Source: Planctomycetota bacterium
GTDB taxonomy: Bacteria > Planctomycetota > UBA8742 > UBA2392
DNA length: 35,434 bases
Reading direction: 5' to 3'
NCBI GenBank assembly: GCA_019186845.1
Contig: JABARW010000004.1
Span: 1 to 35,434 of the forward strand
Below are positions 16,264-23,701 of the stretch, one piece after another; positions within the stretch are counted from its first letter, which is position 1, and every line of letters begins with the position of its first letter. The notes beneath the pieces are model-generated. The model was not told the origin of the DNA. It did not search any database and worked only from the letters and a program-made list of their open reading frames with translations. Both the position numbers and the translations under genes were made by a program.

Positions 16264-16821
16264 TCATGCCTCTTCACTGAAGACCTGCGCCGTGTACGTA
16301 TAGATCGTGGTGCCGGGGTCCTTCCAGGCAAGGGGGCTCAGCCCCGCCTTGACGCAGGTCTGTTCAAGGAATGTAGCCCGATCCCAGCCGTGCTCTGATG
16401 CCACCTGCGGCAGCAGCGTTCCGCTGTAACGGCCATTGCGGATATACAGGCCGTGGCGGCCGGGCACCACCTGATCGGCGCGGCTTTCCACCATGGGTGA
16501 TATCACGCTGATTTCGTAGCGCAGATCGCGCAGCTCTTCTTCACTCACGGGTGGAAAGCGCGGATCGTGGGTCCCCGCCGCGATGGCCATCTCGCGCACG
16601 GTTTCGATCAGGGGGCCGTGGGCCACCATGTTGCCAATGCAGCCGCGTAAGGACCCATCTCCGGTGGTTAGCGTAACAAAGGCTCCCAGGCCTTCTTCCA
16701 AGGCCGGAGAAACGTCGGCTGGCAGGGCGACGCGCTGTCCGGTGCGCACGAAGTGTTCCAGACTTGTGCGGGCCAGCTGGAGCAATTGTTTTCCATCTGA
16801 AGCAGTCAGTGCATCGGTCAT
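16264..16821 (-). CDS. AMMECR1-domain protein (AmmeMemoRadiSam system protein A)
   Basis: A 185-residue cytoplasmic protein with the conserved AMMECR1 block LRGCIGNMVAHGPLIETVREMA. PRFPPVSEEELRDLRYEISV follows, then the C-terminal TLLPQVASEHGWDRATFLEQ and WKDPGTTIYTYTAQVF. In many bacteria it sits with a Memo-like protein and a radical SAM enzyme; neither partner is present here. The biochemical role is unknown. The ATG at 16821 is chosen because the upstream extension to 16992 crosses the divergent etfB promoter and has no family similarity. Confidence 0.9.
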   Translation of the reverse strand: MTDALTASDGKQLLQLARTSLEHFVRTGQRVALPADVSPALEEGLGAFVTLTTGDGSLRGCIGNMVAHGPLIETVREMAIAAGTHDPRFPPVSEEELRDLRYEISVISPMVESRADQVVPGRHGLYIRNGRYSGTLLPQVASEHGWDRATFLEQTCVKAGLSPLAWKDPGTTIYTYTAQVFSEEA

Positions 16822-16830
16822 TGAATACCC

Positions 16831-16859
16831 TTGCCGCGGAAGTTTTTGGGCACTATTCT
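16831..16859 (+). promoter_or_regulatory. Likely etfBA promoter
   Basis: TTGCCG (16831-16836), 17-bp spacer, TATTCT (16854-16859), each 4 of 6 to the sigma70 consensus. It lies in the 100-bp divergent gap between AMMECR1 and etfB, leaving a leader of about 55 nt. Confidence 0.45.
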
Positions 16860-16921
16860 CCCCGCGCTTCACAGACCAGGGGCGCGCACCAGCCAGCCCC
16901 GCATTACGAGCGAGAAGACCG

Positions 16922-17674
16922 ATGAACATTATTGTGTGCGTGCGCCGCGCGCCAGTGACCGATGCGCGCATCAAGCCCGGAGCCGACGGCAAGAACTACG
17001 ACCCGGCGGGCGTGAACTACGACATCAGCGAGTACGACAAATTTGCCCTCGAGGCCGCCATTGCCCTGAAGGAGAAGAATCCGGGCAGCAAGGTCACGGC
17101 CATCATCCTTGGTGTCAAGGATGCCGCCAAGGAGCTGCGCACCTGTATTGCCACCGGATGCGACGCCGGCGTGCTGCTGATTTCGGACAAGGAACACGAC
17201 GCCTTCGCCACAGCCAGCGCGCTCGCCGCCAAAATCAAGACCCTGCCCCACGACCTTGTGCTCTTCGGCCACATCTCCGTGGACAACCAGAGTTCGGCGG
17301 TGGGTCCCATGACGGCCGAGTTACTCGGCATCGGCTGCGCCACTGTGGTTACCGGGCTCAGTGTTGAAGGCGGCGTGGCTTATGTTGAGCGTGAGATTGA
17401 GGGCGGTAAACGCGAGAAACTCGATGTCAAGCTTCCATGCGCCTTGACCTGCCAGAAAGGCCTCAACAAGCCCCGCAGTGCCAGCATGAAGGGCATCATG
17501 GCTGCCAAGAACACCAAGTTGGACGAAGGCCCGGCAGCCGTGCCAGCGAACCTTGTCAGCGTGCTGAAGATGGAGCCCCCGGCGCCGCGTCCGGCCGGGA
17601 AGATCGTTGGAGAAGGCCCCGACGCAGCCCGTAAGCTGGTCGAGCTGCTGCGCAATGAAGCCAAGGTGATCTAG
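16922..17674 (+). CDS. etfB: Electron transfer flavoprotein, beta subunit
   Basis: A 250-residue subunit that binds AMP structurally and, with EtfA, accepts electrons from acyl-CoA and related dehydrogenases. It begins MNIIVCVRRAPVTDARIK and contains INYD-like VNYDISEYDKFALEAAIALK, the recognition-loop region KLPCALTCQKGLNKPRSASM and KGIMAAKNTK. Length is normal. The ATG at 16922 follows an AGAAGA sequence. It forms an operon with etfA, 55 bp apart. No acyl-CoA dehydrogenase or ETF-quinone oxidoreductase is in the window, so its electron donor and acceptor are unknown. Confidence 0.95.
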   Translation: MNIIVCVRRAPVTDARIKPGADGKNYDPAGVNYDISEYDKFALEAAIALKEKNPGSKVTAIILGVKDAAKELRTCIATGCDAGVLLISDKEHDAFATASALAAKIKTLPHDLVLFGHISVDNQSSAVGPMTAELLGIGCATVVTGLSVEGGVAYVEREIEGGKREKLDVKLPCALTCQKGLNKPRSASMKGIMAAKNTKLDEGPAAVPANLVSVLKMEPPAPRPAGKIVGEGPDAARKLVELLRNEAKVI

Positions 17675-17680
17675 CACTTT

Positions 17681-17701
17681 CATCCCGCGGGATGCGATCC
17701 C
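17681..17701. repeat. Overlapping alternative hairpins between etfB and etfA
   Basis: A perfect 14-bp palindrome, CATCCCG-CGGGATG (17681-17694), shares its right half with a second hairpin, GGGAT-GCG-ATCCC (17689-17701). The two cannot form together. It could tune the EtfB:EtfA ratio or RNA stability, or be a protein-binding site; there is no U-tract. Confidence 0.5.
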
Positions 17702-17729
17702 AGAGACCCTCAGAATTCGAGCGATAGAC

Positions 17730-18722
17730 ATGTCAAACGTACTGGTGTTTGTTGAAGCGAAGGACGGCAAGGCAAGCAAGGCGGGGCTCCAGGCGCTGGG
17801 CGCCGGGGCCGCTCTGGCTGCGGGTCTTGGCGGCAAGTGCATCGCCCTGATGGCGGGCAACGGACTGGATGCCGAGGCTGCGACGTTGGGCGCTTATGGT
17901 GCATCCAGGACTCTGCTGGCCTCCGGAGAGGCCTTCTCGAAGCACAGCCCTGACGCCATTGCCAAACTGATCGCCCATCAGGCCCAGGCTCAGGGCGCGG
18001 CCGCTGTGCTGGCCAGCGCGACTTCGTTGGGGAAGGACAGCATGCCGCGCGCTGCTGCCATGATGAACTGCGGGTTGGCCAGTGACATCGTTGAACTGCG
18101 TGCCGAGGGCGGCAAGCCGGTGGCGGTTCGCCCGGTTTTCGCCGGCAAGGCTCGGGTCACCGTCCAGGCGTCCGGCCCGCTCTTTGCCACCCTGCGTCCC
18201 AATGTCTTTGCCACGCCCGCCAAGGGTGGCGGCAGCGCCCCCGTGGAGGCCGTCAAGGTGGCCTTCTCTCTCGCGGACCTCAAGGCTGTCGTGAAGGAGA
18301 TTGTTTCCGGCGCGGCCGGAAAACTTGATGTGGCTGAGGCGGAGATCGTTTGCAGCGGCGGGCGCGGCATGAAGGATCCCGCCGGCGAGGGCAAGCAGAA
18401 CTGGGCCAACCTGGAAAAACTGGCGGTGACCCTTGGTGCGGCTGTGGGCGCCTCACGCGCGGTGGTCGATGCGGGCTGGCGGCCCCATGGTGAACAGGTG
18501 GGCCAGACGGGCAAGACGGTGAGTCCGAAGCTGTACATCGCGGTGGCCATTTCGGGCGCGATTCAGCACTTGGCGGGCATGAGCGGCAGCAAGGTGATCG
18601 TGGCCATCAACAAGGATGCCCAGGCTCCGATCTTCAAGGTCGCGGATTATGGCATTGTGGGTTCAGCAGAAGATGTGCTGCCGGCGTTGACCGACGCCTT
18701 TGCGGCCGCGCTGAAGGGCTAG
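17730..18722 (+). CDS. etfA: Electron transfer flavoprotein, alpha subunit
   Basis: A 330-residue FAD-carrying partner of EtfB. The N-terminal domain begins [17 protein letters not shown]. The C-terminal FAD domain has [78 protein letters not shown] and [19 protein letters not shown], the standard ETF-alpha signature series. Nothing is missing. A GAGCGA sequence precedes the ATG. The gene ends 28 bp before a strong terminator, closing the etfBA operon. Confidence 0.96.
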   Translation: MSNVLVFVEAKDGKASKAGLQALGAGAALAAGLGGKCIALMAGNGLDAEAATLGAYGASRTLLASGEAFSKHSPDAIAKLIAHQAQAQGAAAVLASATSLGKDSMPRAAAMMNCGLASDIVELRAEGGKPVAVRPVFAGKARVTVQASGPLFATLRPNVFATPAKGGGSAPVEAVKVAFSLADLKAVVKEIVSGAAGKLDVAEAEIVCSGGRGMKDPAGEGKQNWANLEKLAVTLGAAVGASRAVVDAGWRPHGEQVGQTGKTVSPKLYIAVAISGAIQHLAGMSGSKVIVAINKDAQAPIFKVADYGIVGSAEDVLPALTDAFAAALKG

Positions 18723-18750
18723 TCGACGGTCATATTTCCGGAAGTTATCC

Positions 18751-18790
18751 ACAACCGCCCCGCATCGCATTGCGGGGCGGTTGTTTAATT
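18751..18790 (+). terminator. Rho-independent terminator of etfBA
   Basis: A perfect 14-bp stem (18751-18764 with 18771-18784, core CCGCCCCGC/GCGGGGCGG) with a six-base loop, followed by TTTAATTT. Confidence 0.9.
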
Positions 18791-18819
18791 TGATGTTTGT
18801 TGAATATGTACCTTATAAA
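18790..18819 (+). promoter_or_regulatory. Likely promoter of the long leader before the ligase gene
   Basis: TTGATG (18790-18795), 18-bp spacer, TATAAA (18814-18819) in an AT-rich patch just after the etfA terminator. A second, overlapping reading is TTGAAT (18800-18805), 17 bp, TACATT (18823-18828). Either would make a transcript with a leader of about 390 nt before the ATG at 19219. Confidence 0.5.
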
Positions 18820-19218
18820 ACATACATTATGAATTGGCCATGCTGCTCAGAAGCTCAACTGTTTATTCTTGAGTTGGTTACGACGACACCGACCCCTTGC
18901 CATCCCTTCATGTGCCCTTGAAATCCGCGCAGCACAAGTCGGCGACTTGGCAGGGCGTCGCCCTTCGATTTTTCTGACAGTTTTTCACCAATCCTTGTGG
19001 ATTGGTGAATTCGGCTTTCTGACACTCCCCGGTGCTGCGAACGCAATTCGCCTGCGGCGCTTGCCGTGACGGCCCTGGCGGGCTGCCGCCGGGAAAGCAA
19101 GCGGCACTTTCACCCGCTGTGGAAAGTTCCCAAGCTCGTTTCTTTCCGGAGTTGCACGCTTGCTTGAAGCGCCCGGACTGTTTCAATCGGGGCTCGTCAA
19201 CCGTGGACCGGAGCGATC
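18820..19218 (+). other. About 400-nt untranslated stretch before the ligase gene
   Basis: No open frame here looks like a gene on either strand; the candidates have atypical composition and no ribosome site. The stretch holds a CAAGTCG-G-CGACTTG palindrome (18935-18949) and a perfect 11-bp hairpin (18984-19009) flanked by a direct repeat. It could be a structured 5' leader or an unannotated small RNA. I recognise no known riboswitch or RNA family. Confidence 0.4.
18984..19009. repeat. Perfect 11-bp inverted repeat flanked by TTTCTGACA direct repeats
   Basis: TTCACCAATCC (18984-18994) pairs with GGATTGGTGAA (18999-19009) across a TTGT loop. TTTCTGACA occurs on both sides (18971-18979 and 19016-19024). 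There is no T-run after the stem on either strand, so it does not look like a terminator. Confidence 0.7.
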
Positions 19219-21285
19219 ATGCCGCGCAAAGCCGCGAAGAAGCCGCCGTCTTCTGCCAAGGGGCGCAGCAAACCGGTGAAGCGAACCGGCAGGAGCAAGA
19301 CCGGCGACACGCGCAAAGTCGTGGAGGCGGGGTCCCAGGCCAGACCCCAGGAGCCAAAGCCGGCATCACAGCCCGCCAGACTGGTGATGCAACCTCCGCT
19401 GCGCCGCACTTCGGAGATCATTCGTACCCGCGCCCGCTTCACCGACCCCATGCGCGCCGCCAACGAATACAGCAACGTGCGCGACCTGATTCAGGGGCAG
19501 GCGGCCAAGCACGGTGCTCGAACTTTTCTGGTGTTCGAAGATGATGGCCGCGAGTATTCCTTTCTTCAGCTTGATGAGCAGACCACGCGGGCAGCCAACG
19601 TGATGCTTGCGCTTGGCGCGACGAGGGGTGCTCGTGTTGCCCTGCTTGTCAACAATAGCCCCGAGTACGTCTTTGCATGGCTCGGTGCCATGAAGGCCGG
19701 CCTTGTCGCCGTGCCCCTGAGCACGGACCTGAGCACCGACGAATTGCGCCAGGCGCTGCAGGCCGGCGGCGCGAGCCTGCTGCTGATCAGTCGGGAGTTC
19801 TGGCCCAGGGCTGAAGCACTGCGGGGCGAGTTGGCGGGTCTGCAGGCCGTGGCGTTTGTGGGCGACGGGCCGCAAGGCGTCATGCTTGAGTCCACGCTGC
19901 CTTCCGTGGGGCTGGCGGACCCGGCCAAGCTCTACGACTTCACGGCCTGTGGGCGTCAGGCCTCCCTTGAACTCAAGACACCCGTTCCGCACCAGTGGGA
20001 CGAAGCGCAGATCGCCTACACCGGCCGCGCGCTGCCCCTTCCACAGGGAGCCATCCTGCAGCAGAGACAGTTCTTGACCAGCGCTCGCTGCCTCTCCACC
20101 GCCGTGGGTCTCAATGCGACGGACCGCCTGATGTGCTGCCTGCCGCTGTTTCACGTCAATGCCCAGGTTCCCACACTTTTTGCGCCCTTGGCGCTTGGCG
20201 GTAGCGTCGTGCTGTTCAGCGAGTTCTCCGTCAGCCGCTTCTGGCCGGCCGTGGAACGCTACCGTGTCACGGCGGTCTCGGCCGTGCCGGCGATGCTCGG
20301 CATACTGACCGAGCGTGAACTGGAGGGGGCGCGCCTGGCCCGCCGGGACGCGGCGGCAGGCGTCTGGCCCGCCTGCCACGAAAGCCCGGGCGCCTTGCGC
20401 CAGCAGAGTGACGCCGCCGCCCGTGAGGACGGACTGGCGCGCGGCCACGACATCTCCAGCCTCAAAAGCATTGTCTGTGGAGCAGCGGCCCTGCCGCGCC
20501 CGGTGCAGCTTGCGTTTGAGAAGTGTTTTCTTGTGCCGGTGCTGGAGGGTTATTCGCTGGCCGAGACGACGGGATTTGCCACCCTCAACCCGGCCAACGG
20601 CACGCGCAAGATAGGCAGTGTGGGCCGTCCCCTGGGAGACAAGCTTGCGGTGTGGGACGAGTCGAGGCCTCTGCGCCCGCTGGAGGGGGACTGGACGCAC
20701 AAGAGCTTCCTGCGCGCCAACCCCGCCGTGTTTCCCACGGCGGACACCAACCAGCGCGGCGAACTGTGCATCTGGGGCGAAGGCACGCTCAAGGAGTACT
20801 ACAGCCGTCCAGATGTCAATCCCCGCGTGTTTGCCGGCGGCTGGTTTCACAGCGGCGATCTGGGCCACATGGATGCCGATGGCTTTGCCTACGTGCTGGG
20901 GTGCCGGGGCGAGTTCATCGAGCGCGACGGCGATTTCGTCAGCCCGCGTGAGATTGACGAGGTTTTGATGCGGCACGAGCTGGTGGAAACTTCGACCACC
21001 ATCGGCTTGCCCACCGCTGACGGCTCGCGCCAGCAGGTGACCACCTTCGTGATCCTGCGTAAGGACAGTTTTGAAAGCGGACGTGACGGCGGGCGCCTGC
21101 CCGCGAGTGAAGAGCAGCGCACCGACATGCTTACGCGCCTGAAGGCATTTGCCGCCCTTCACCTGACGGAAAAGAAGCGGCCCAACGCCATCGTTCTGGC
21201 TGCTCAGCTTCCTACCGACGCCACGGGCAAGACGCGCGTGCACATTCTCAAGCGTCAGGGGACCGACGCCTACCAGCGCGTTTAG
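19219..21285 (+). CDS. AMP-binding (adenylate-forming) ligase-like protein with degenerate P-loop
   Basis: A 688-residue ANL-superfamily protein, related to fatty acyl-CoA/AMP ligases. A lysine- and proline-rich, low-complexity tail (residues 1-60) precedes the fold. The core shows NNSPEYVFAWLGAMKAGLVA, CCLPLFHVNA, YSLAETTGFATLNP (A5 region, about 445), GWFHSGDLGHMDADGFAYVL (A7, about 541), EFIERDGDFVSPREIDEVLM and the catalytic-lysine region DATGKTR (Lys671). The ATP-phosphate loop, normally SGTTGxPKG, reads YTGRALPLPQGAIL at about 267-280: the Ser/Thr-Gly-Thr-Thr-Gly and the lysine are lost. It may be catalytically weak, use a different mechanism or be a pseudoenzyme. GGAG precedes the ATG. 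It is convergent with the NuoE-like gene, one base between stops. Confidence 0.82.
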   Translation: MPRKAAKKPPSSAKGRSKPVKRTGRSKTGDTRKVVEAGSQARPQEPKPASQPARLVMQPPLRRTSEIIRTRARFTDPMRAANEYSNVRDLIQGQAAKHGARTFLVFEDDGREYSFLQLDEQTTRAANVMLALGATRGARVALLVNNSPEYVFAWLGAMKAGLVAVPLSTDLSTDELRQALQAGGASLLLISREFWPRAEALRGELAGLQAVAFVGDGPQGVMLESTLPSVGLADPAKLYDFTACGRQASLELKTPVPHQWDEAQIAYTGRALPLPQGAILQQRQFLTSARCLSTAVGLNATDRLMCCLPLFHVNAQVPTLFAPLALGGSVVLFSEFSVSRFWPAVERYRVTAVSAVPAMLGILTERELEGARLARRDAAAGVWPACHESPGALRQQSDAAAREDGLARGHDISSLKSIVCGAAALPRPVQLAFEKCFLVPVLEGYSLAETTGFATLNPANGTRKIGSVGRPLGDKLAVWDESRPLRPLEGDWTHKSFLRANPAVFPTADTNQRGELCIWGEGTLKEYYSRPDVNPRVFAGGWFHSGDLGHMDADGFAYVLGCRGEFIERDGDFVSPREIDEVLMRHELVETSTTIGLPTADGSRQQVTTFVILRKDSFESGRDGGRLPASEEQRTDMLTRLKAFAALHLTEKKRPNAIVLAAQLPTDATGKTRVHILKRQGTDAYQRV

Positions 21286-21286
21286 G

Positions 21287-21802
21287 CTACTTCAAGTCGC
21301 GGATCAGCTTGCGCAGCTTGTCAGGCGTGACTTCGTGCTGCGGCTCGTCGTTGATGGAGACCGATGGGCCTCCGTCGCATTGCCCCAGGCAGGATACGCA
21401 TTCAAAGCGAACGCGCCCGTCCTGTGTGATCTCGCCCGGCTTGATACCCAACTCTTTGCGCGCGGCGGCAATCAAGTCCGGCGCGCCGCGCAGATAACAG
21501 GAAATGCTCTGGCAGATGCGCAGCGTATTGCGCGCCGGGCCGTCGGTGTAAAAGTGGTCGTAAAAGGTCGCAAAGCCGTAGACTTGGGCGCGGGGCAGAT
21601 CCAGGCCGCGGGAGATGCGTTCCAGTGCGCCCTCGGGCAACCATGTGAAGAGTTCCTGCGCCACGTGCATGACCTGCAGCAAGGCCGTGGGCTTGCCTTT
21701 CCAGCGCGCGATGGCGTGGTCGAGATCTTTAAGCTTGTGTGGATCAAGCGCGTCGTAAAGCGCCTGAACCGCCGGAAGGATTTCGTCCTTGTCGAAGGGC
21801 AT
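21287..21802 (-). CDS. NuoE-like thioredoxin-fold [2Fe-2S] protein (stand-alone)
   Basis: A 171-residue homologue of the 24-kDa subunit of NADH dehydrogenase, also used by NAD-dependent hydrogenases and formate dehydrogenases. The helical N-terminal part has LLQVMHVAQELFTWLPEGAL and VYGFATFYDHFYT. The cluster ligands are Cys97-x4-Cys102 (CQSISC) and Cys138-x3-Cys142 (CLGQC) followed by DGGPSVSIND; all four are present. No NuoF or other complex I gene is nearby, so its redox partner is unknown. Start 21802 is preferred to 21844, which would add 14 residues not expected in the family. It is separated by a hairpin from the upstream repressor gene. Confidence 0.88.
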   Translation of the reverse strand: MPFDKDEILPAVQALYDALDPHKLKDLDHAIARWKGKPTALLQVMHVAQELFTWLPEGALERISRGLDLPRAQVYGFATFYDHFYTDGPARNTLRICQSISCYLRGAPDLIAAARKELGIKPGEITQDGRVRFECVSCLGQCDGGPSVSINDEPQHEVTPDKLRKLIRDLK

Positions 21803-21870
21803 GGGCGTTGACGCTAAATGAAACGGACGAAATTCAAAATTCAAAAATTCGAAAGTCGCGGAGTCCCATG

Positions 21871-21898
21871 CAAAACGGGCCCCTTAGGGCCCGTTTTG
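21871..21898 (-). terminator. Terminator-like hairpin after the XRE-S24 gene
   Basis: CAAAACGGGCCC (21871-21882) and GGGCCCGTTTTG (21887-21898) form a perfect 12-bp stem with a four-base loop. It lies 15 bp beyond the repressor stop; the T-run is inside the stem base. Confidence 0.7.
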
Positions 21899-21912
21899 AA
21901 TTCTTGGGTGAA

Positions 21913-22668
21913 TCAATGGTACAGGTCCACCACCACTTTCATCACCGGGTAGATCCACTGCAACTCGCGCACGCTGAAAATCTGCACGTCGTGGGCGTGG
22001 TTGTACGGCGTCAGAATCACCTGGTCGCCCCGGCGCTGAAAATTTTTGCAGGTCACGTCCCCGCTTTCCAGCTTCACGACTACGGGCTTGCCCTCGCGCG
22101 GCATCATGTTGGGCGCCACGATGATGGTACTGCCATCGGGGATCACGGGCTCCATGCTGTCGCCGGCAATGCGCAGGGCAAAGGCATTCTCGTCGGAGAT
22201 GTCGCTGGGACAGTCAACGTATTCGTAGCCGCTGCCCGTGGGGAAATCATCGAAGGCGGCCAAGGGGCGACCCGCCGCCGTCACGCTGATAACAGGAATC
22301 ATCCGGCTGCCGCTGGGGCGCCGCATTGACACGGCAGACTCACGGGCCCGCTCCGCCATCTTGCGGTTGAGCATGTCGCGGGTCAAAGCCTCGGTGTCTT
22401 CGAGGTCCGGTTCCTCCGAAGCGAGGAAGAAGTCGTGGGTGACGTTCAACGCCTGGCTGAGCTTGCGCAAGATCTTGGTGCTCACCGGGTAGCGTCCGTT
22501 TTCCACGGCACTGAGGTAGGGACGCGTGCAGCCAATTCGCTTGGCCAGCTCGGCGCAGGTCAGCCCCCGGAAGCTGCGCAGCCGCTTGATGCGCTCGCCC
22601 GCGGCCACGTGGGTCTTTTCATCGCCGAGGTCCTGTTCCGGCTTGTCGATTTCGTTGATCGGTTCCAT
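21913..22668 (-). CDS. XRE-type repressor with S24 (LexA-like) self-cleavage domain
   Basis: A 251-residue transcription regulator. Residues about 25-77 form an HTH_XRE domain (RIKRLRSFRGLTCAELAKRI, GCTRPYLSAVENGRYPVSTK). Residues 125-245 are an S24 peptidase domain with a candidate cleavage site Ala132-Gly133 (AAGRPLA), the nucleophile Ser171 (IAGDSMEPVIPDGS) and the general base Lys208 (DVTCKNF), so self-cleavage after a RecA-type or other signal is plausible. AGGAG eight bases upstream supports the ATG at 22668. No phage genes surround it, so it is more likely a resident stress regulator than a prophage repressor. Likely targets include its own promoter and the divergent lipoprotein gene. 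Confidence 0.9.
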   Translation of the reverse strand: MEPINEIDKPEQDLGDEKTHVAAGERIKRLRSFRGLTCAELAKRIGCTRPYLSAVENGRYPVSTKILRKLSQALNVTHDFFLASEEPDLEDTEALTRDMLNRKMAERARESAVSMRRPSGSRMIPVISVTAAGRPLAAFDDFPTGSGYEYVDCPSDISDENAFALRIAGDSMEPVIPDGSTIIVAPNMMPREGKPVVVKLESGDVTCKNFQRRGDQVILTPYNHAHDVQIFSVRELQWIYPVMKVVVDLYH

Positions 22669-22769
22669 GCCGACTCCTGCAAGATAGCTGAGATGCCGCT
22701 CCCTAGAATCTACCCGGCTCAAGTCATCGCCACGTCTTGGCGATGGCATGAATCAAGGCAACACATCAC

Positions 22770-22798
22770 GTCATAATCATGTACGATGATGTCATAAA
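22770..22798. promoter_or_regulatory. Candidate operator cluster upstream of the XRE-S24 gene
   Basis: An inverted repeat ATCAT-GTACG-ATGAT (22776-22790) is flanked by direct copies of GTCATAA (22770-22776 and 22791-22797). It is about 100 bp upstream of the repressor start, in an AT-rich region, as expected for an autoregulated XRE repressor. Confidence 0.45.
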
Positions 22799-22910
22799 AA
22801 GCAAGGTTTTCTGACCTAAAAATCGACTTCGTCGGTAGGAAGCTACTGCACAGTTTATCGTAAAGCCAATTATTGAATAGCCTTATGACTGTTTGTTCGG
22901 TTCATGTCAG

Positions 22911-23034
22911 CTTGATCGGCGTGTCATATCCTGGCGGCCAGGGAAGCTGCTGAGCCTATAGGATGTACCTGCAGGATAGGGATACCTGTCTTCACAGCGT
23001 CATAGGCAACAGCGCGCTTGCCTTGATCGGCGTG
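22911..23034 (+). repeat. Two direct copies of CTTGATCGGCGTG, 111 bp apart
   Basis: CTTGATCGGCGTG occurs at 22911-22923 and 23022-23034; similarity continues as TCATATCCT in the first and GCATCCT in the second. The second copy overlaps the -35/spacer of the candidate lipoprotein promoter. The rest of the 426-bp gap 22669-23094 shows no gene or RNA that I recognise. Confidence 0.6.
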
Positions 23035-23046
23035 GCATCCTAAAAC
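23018..23046 (+). promoter_or_regulatory. Candidate promoter of the lipoprotein pair
   Basis: TTGCCT (23018-23023), 17-bp spacer, TAAAAC (23041-23046), each 4 of 6 to consensus, leaving a leader of about 42 nt with GGAG before the ATG at 23095. Confidence 0.4.
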
Positions 23047-23094
23047 CTCACTCAACCCCCAATTGCGTTGGTTCTCGTTTTCGGAGATCCCCTC

Positions 23095-23619
23095 ATGGCC
23101 CGGATGCTCACCGGCATGCTGTTTGTGGCGCTTGCGTTTGGCTTGTTTGGCTGCGGTTCCAGCAGCCCCATGCGTTTCCAATTCAACCCTCAGGGGCAGC
23201 CCCTGACCGTCAAGGTTGACGAAGGCGGCGTTCAGAGTGGCGACCAGACGCGGGTGTTCGAACTCAAGAGCAACGACTCCGAGAAGCGCCTTGAGCTCGT
23301 GATGGGCGGCAAAAAGTTCTACGGCAAGATGGACGTCTTCAACCACACTGAGCTCACGCGCATTTCCACCGTGCCGATTTACGTTACGGCGGACATCGCG
23401 GCCGCGGTCAGTGACTTCAAGGCCGTCACCTATGTCGTGTACCAGCGCCGCCGCGACGTGGCCAATGCGCGCCGTTCGGGCCAGGCTGGCGAAGACGTCG
23501 AGATGCGCGTCTACGACTACGGCGACACCGTTACCCGTCAGGCGCTGATTGAGCAGGCGCGCCTCCAGGGGGAAGTCATTGCGGTCATCGACTTCGGTTC
23601 GAGCCCCTACATTAAGTAG
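23095..23619 (+). CDS. Hypothetical lipoprotein, 174 residues
   Basis: The N-terminus MARMLTGMLFVALAFGLFGC is a signal peptide with an LFGC lipobox, so the mature protein is lipid-anchored. The rest is a soluble, beta-rich domain (FQFNPQGQPLTVKVDEGG, VMGGKKFYGKMDVFNH) ending in a conserved-looking VIAVIDFGSSPYIK. I recognise no family. GGAG lies nine bases before the ATG. It is followed 82 bp later by a second lipoprotein gene on the same strand; the two probably act together in the cell envelope. Confidence 0.78.
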   Translation: MARMLTGMLFVALAFGLFGCGSSSPMRFQFNPQGQPLTVKVDEGGVQSGDQTRVFELKSNDSEKRLELVMGGKKFYGKMDVFNHTELTRISTVPIYVTADIAAAVSDFKAVTYVVYQRRRDVANARRSGQAGEDVEMRVYDYGDTVTRQALIEQARLQGEVIAVIDFGSSPYIK

Positions 23620-23701
23620 CCAGGGCGGACGGCAGGCCTTGGCCTGTCGTCCCTTGCTAACCGGAAGCCGGGTCTTTTGCCTGGCGGGTCTGGGGATACG
23701 G

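Noticed and set aside
18908..19186. Short open frames on both strands in the 18.8-19.2 kb gap
   Set aside because: No ribosome sites, no hydrophobic or conserved patterns, and they run through hairpin arms.
19366..21243. 625-codon minus-strand open frame opposite the ligase gene
   Set aside because: The plus strand encodes conserved ANL motifs throughout; the antisense product has no recognisable fold and no ribosome site.
21913..22668. Prophage immunity repressor
   Set aside because: The S24-HTH protein looks like a phage repressor, but no integrase, structural or lysis genes, or attachment repeats, are present in the window.
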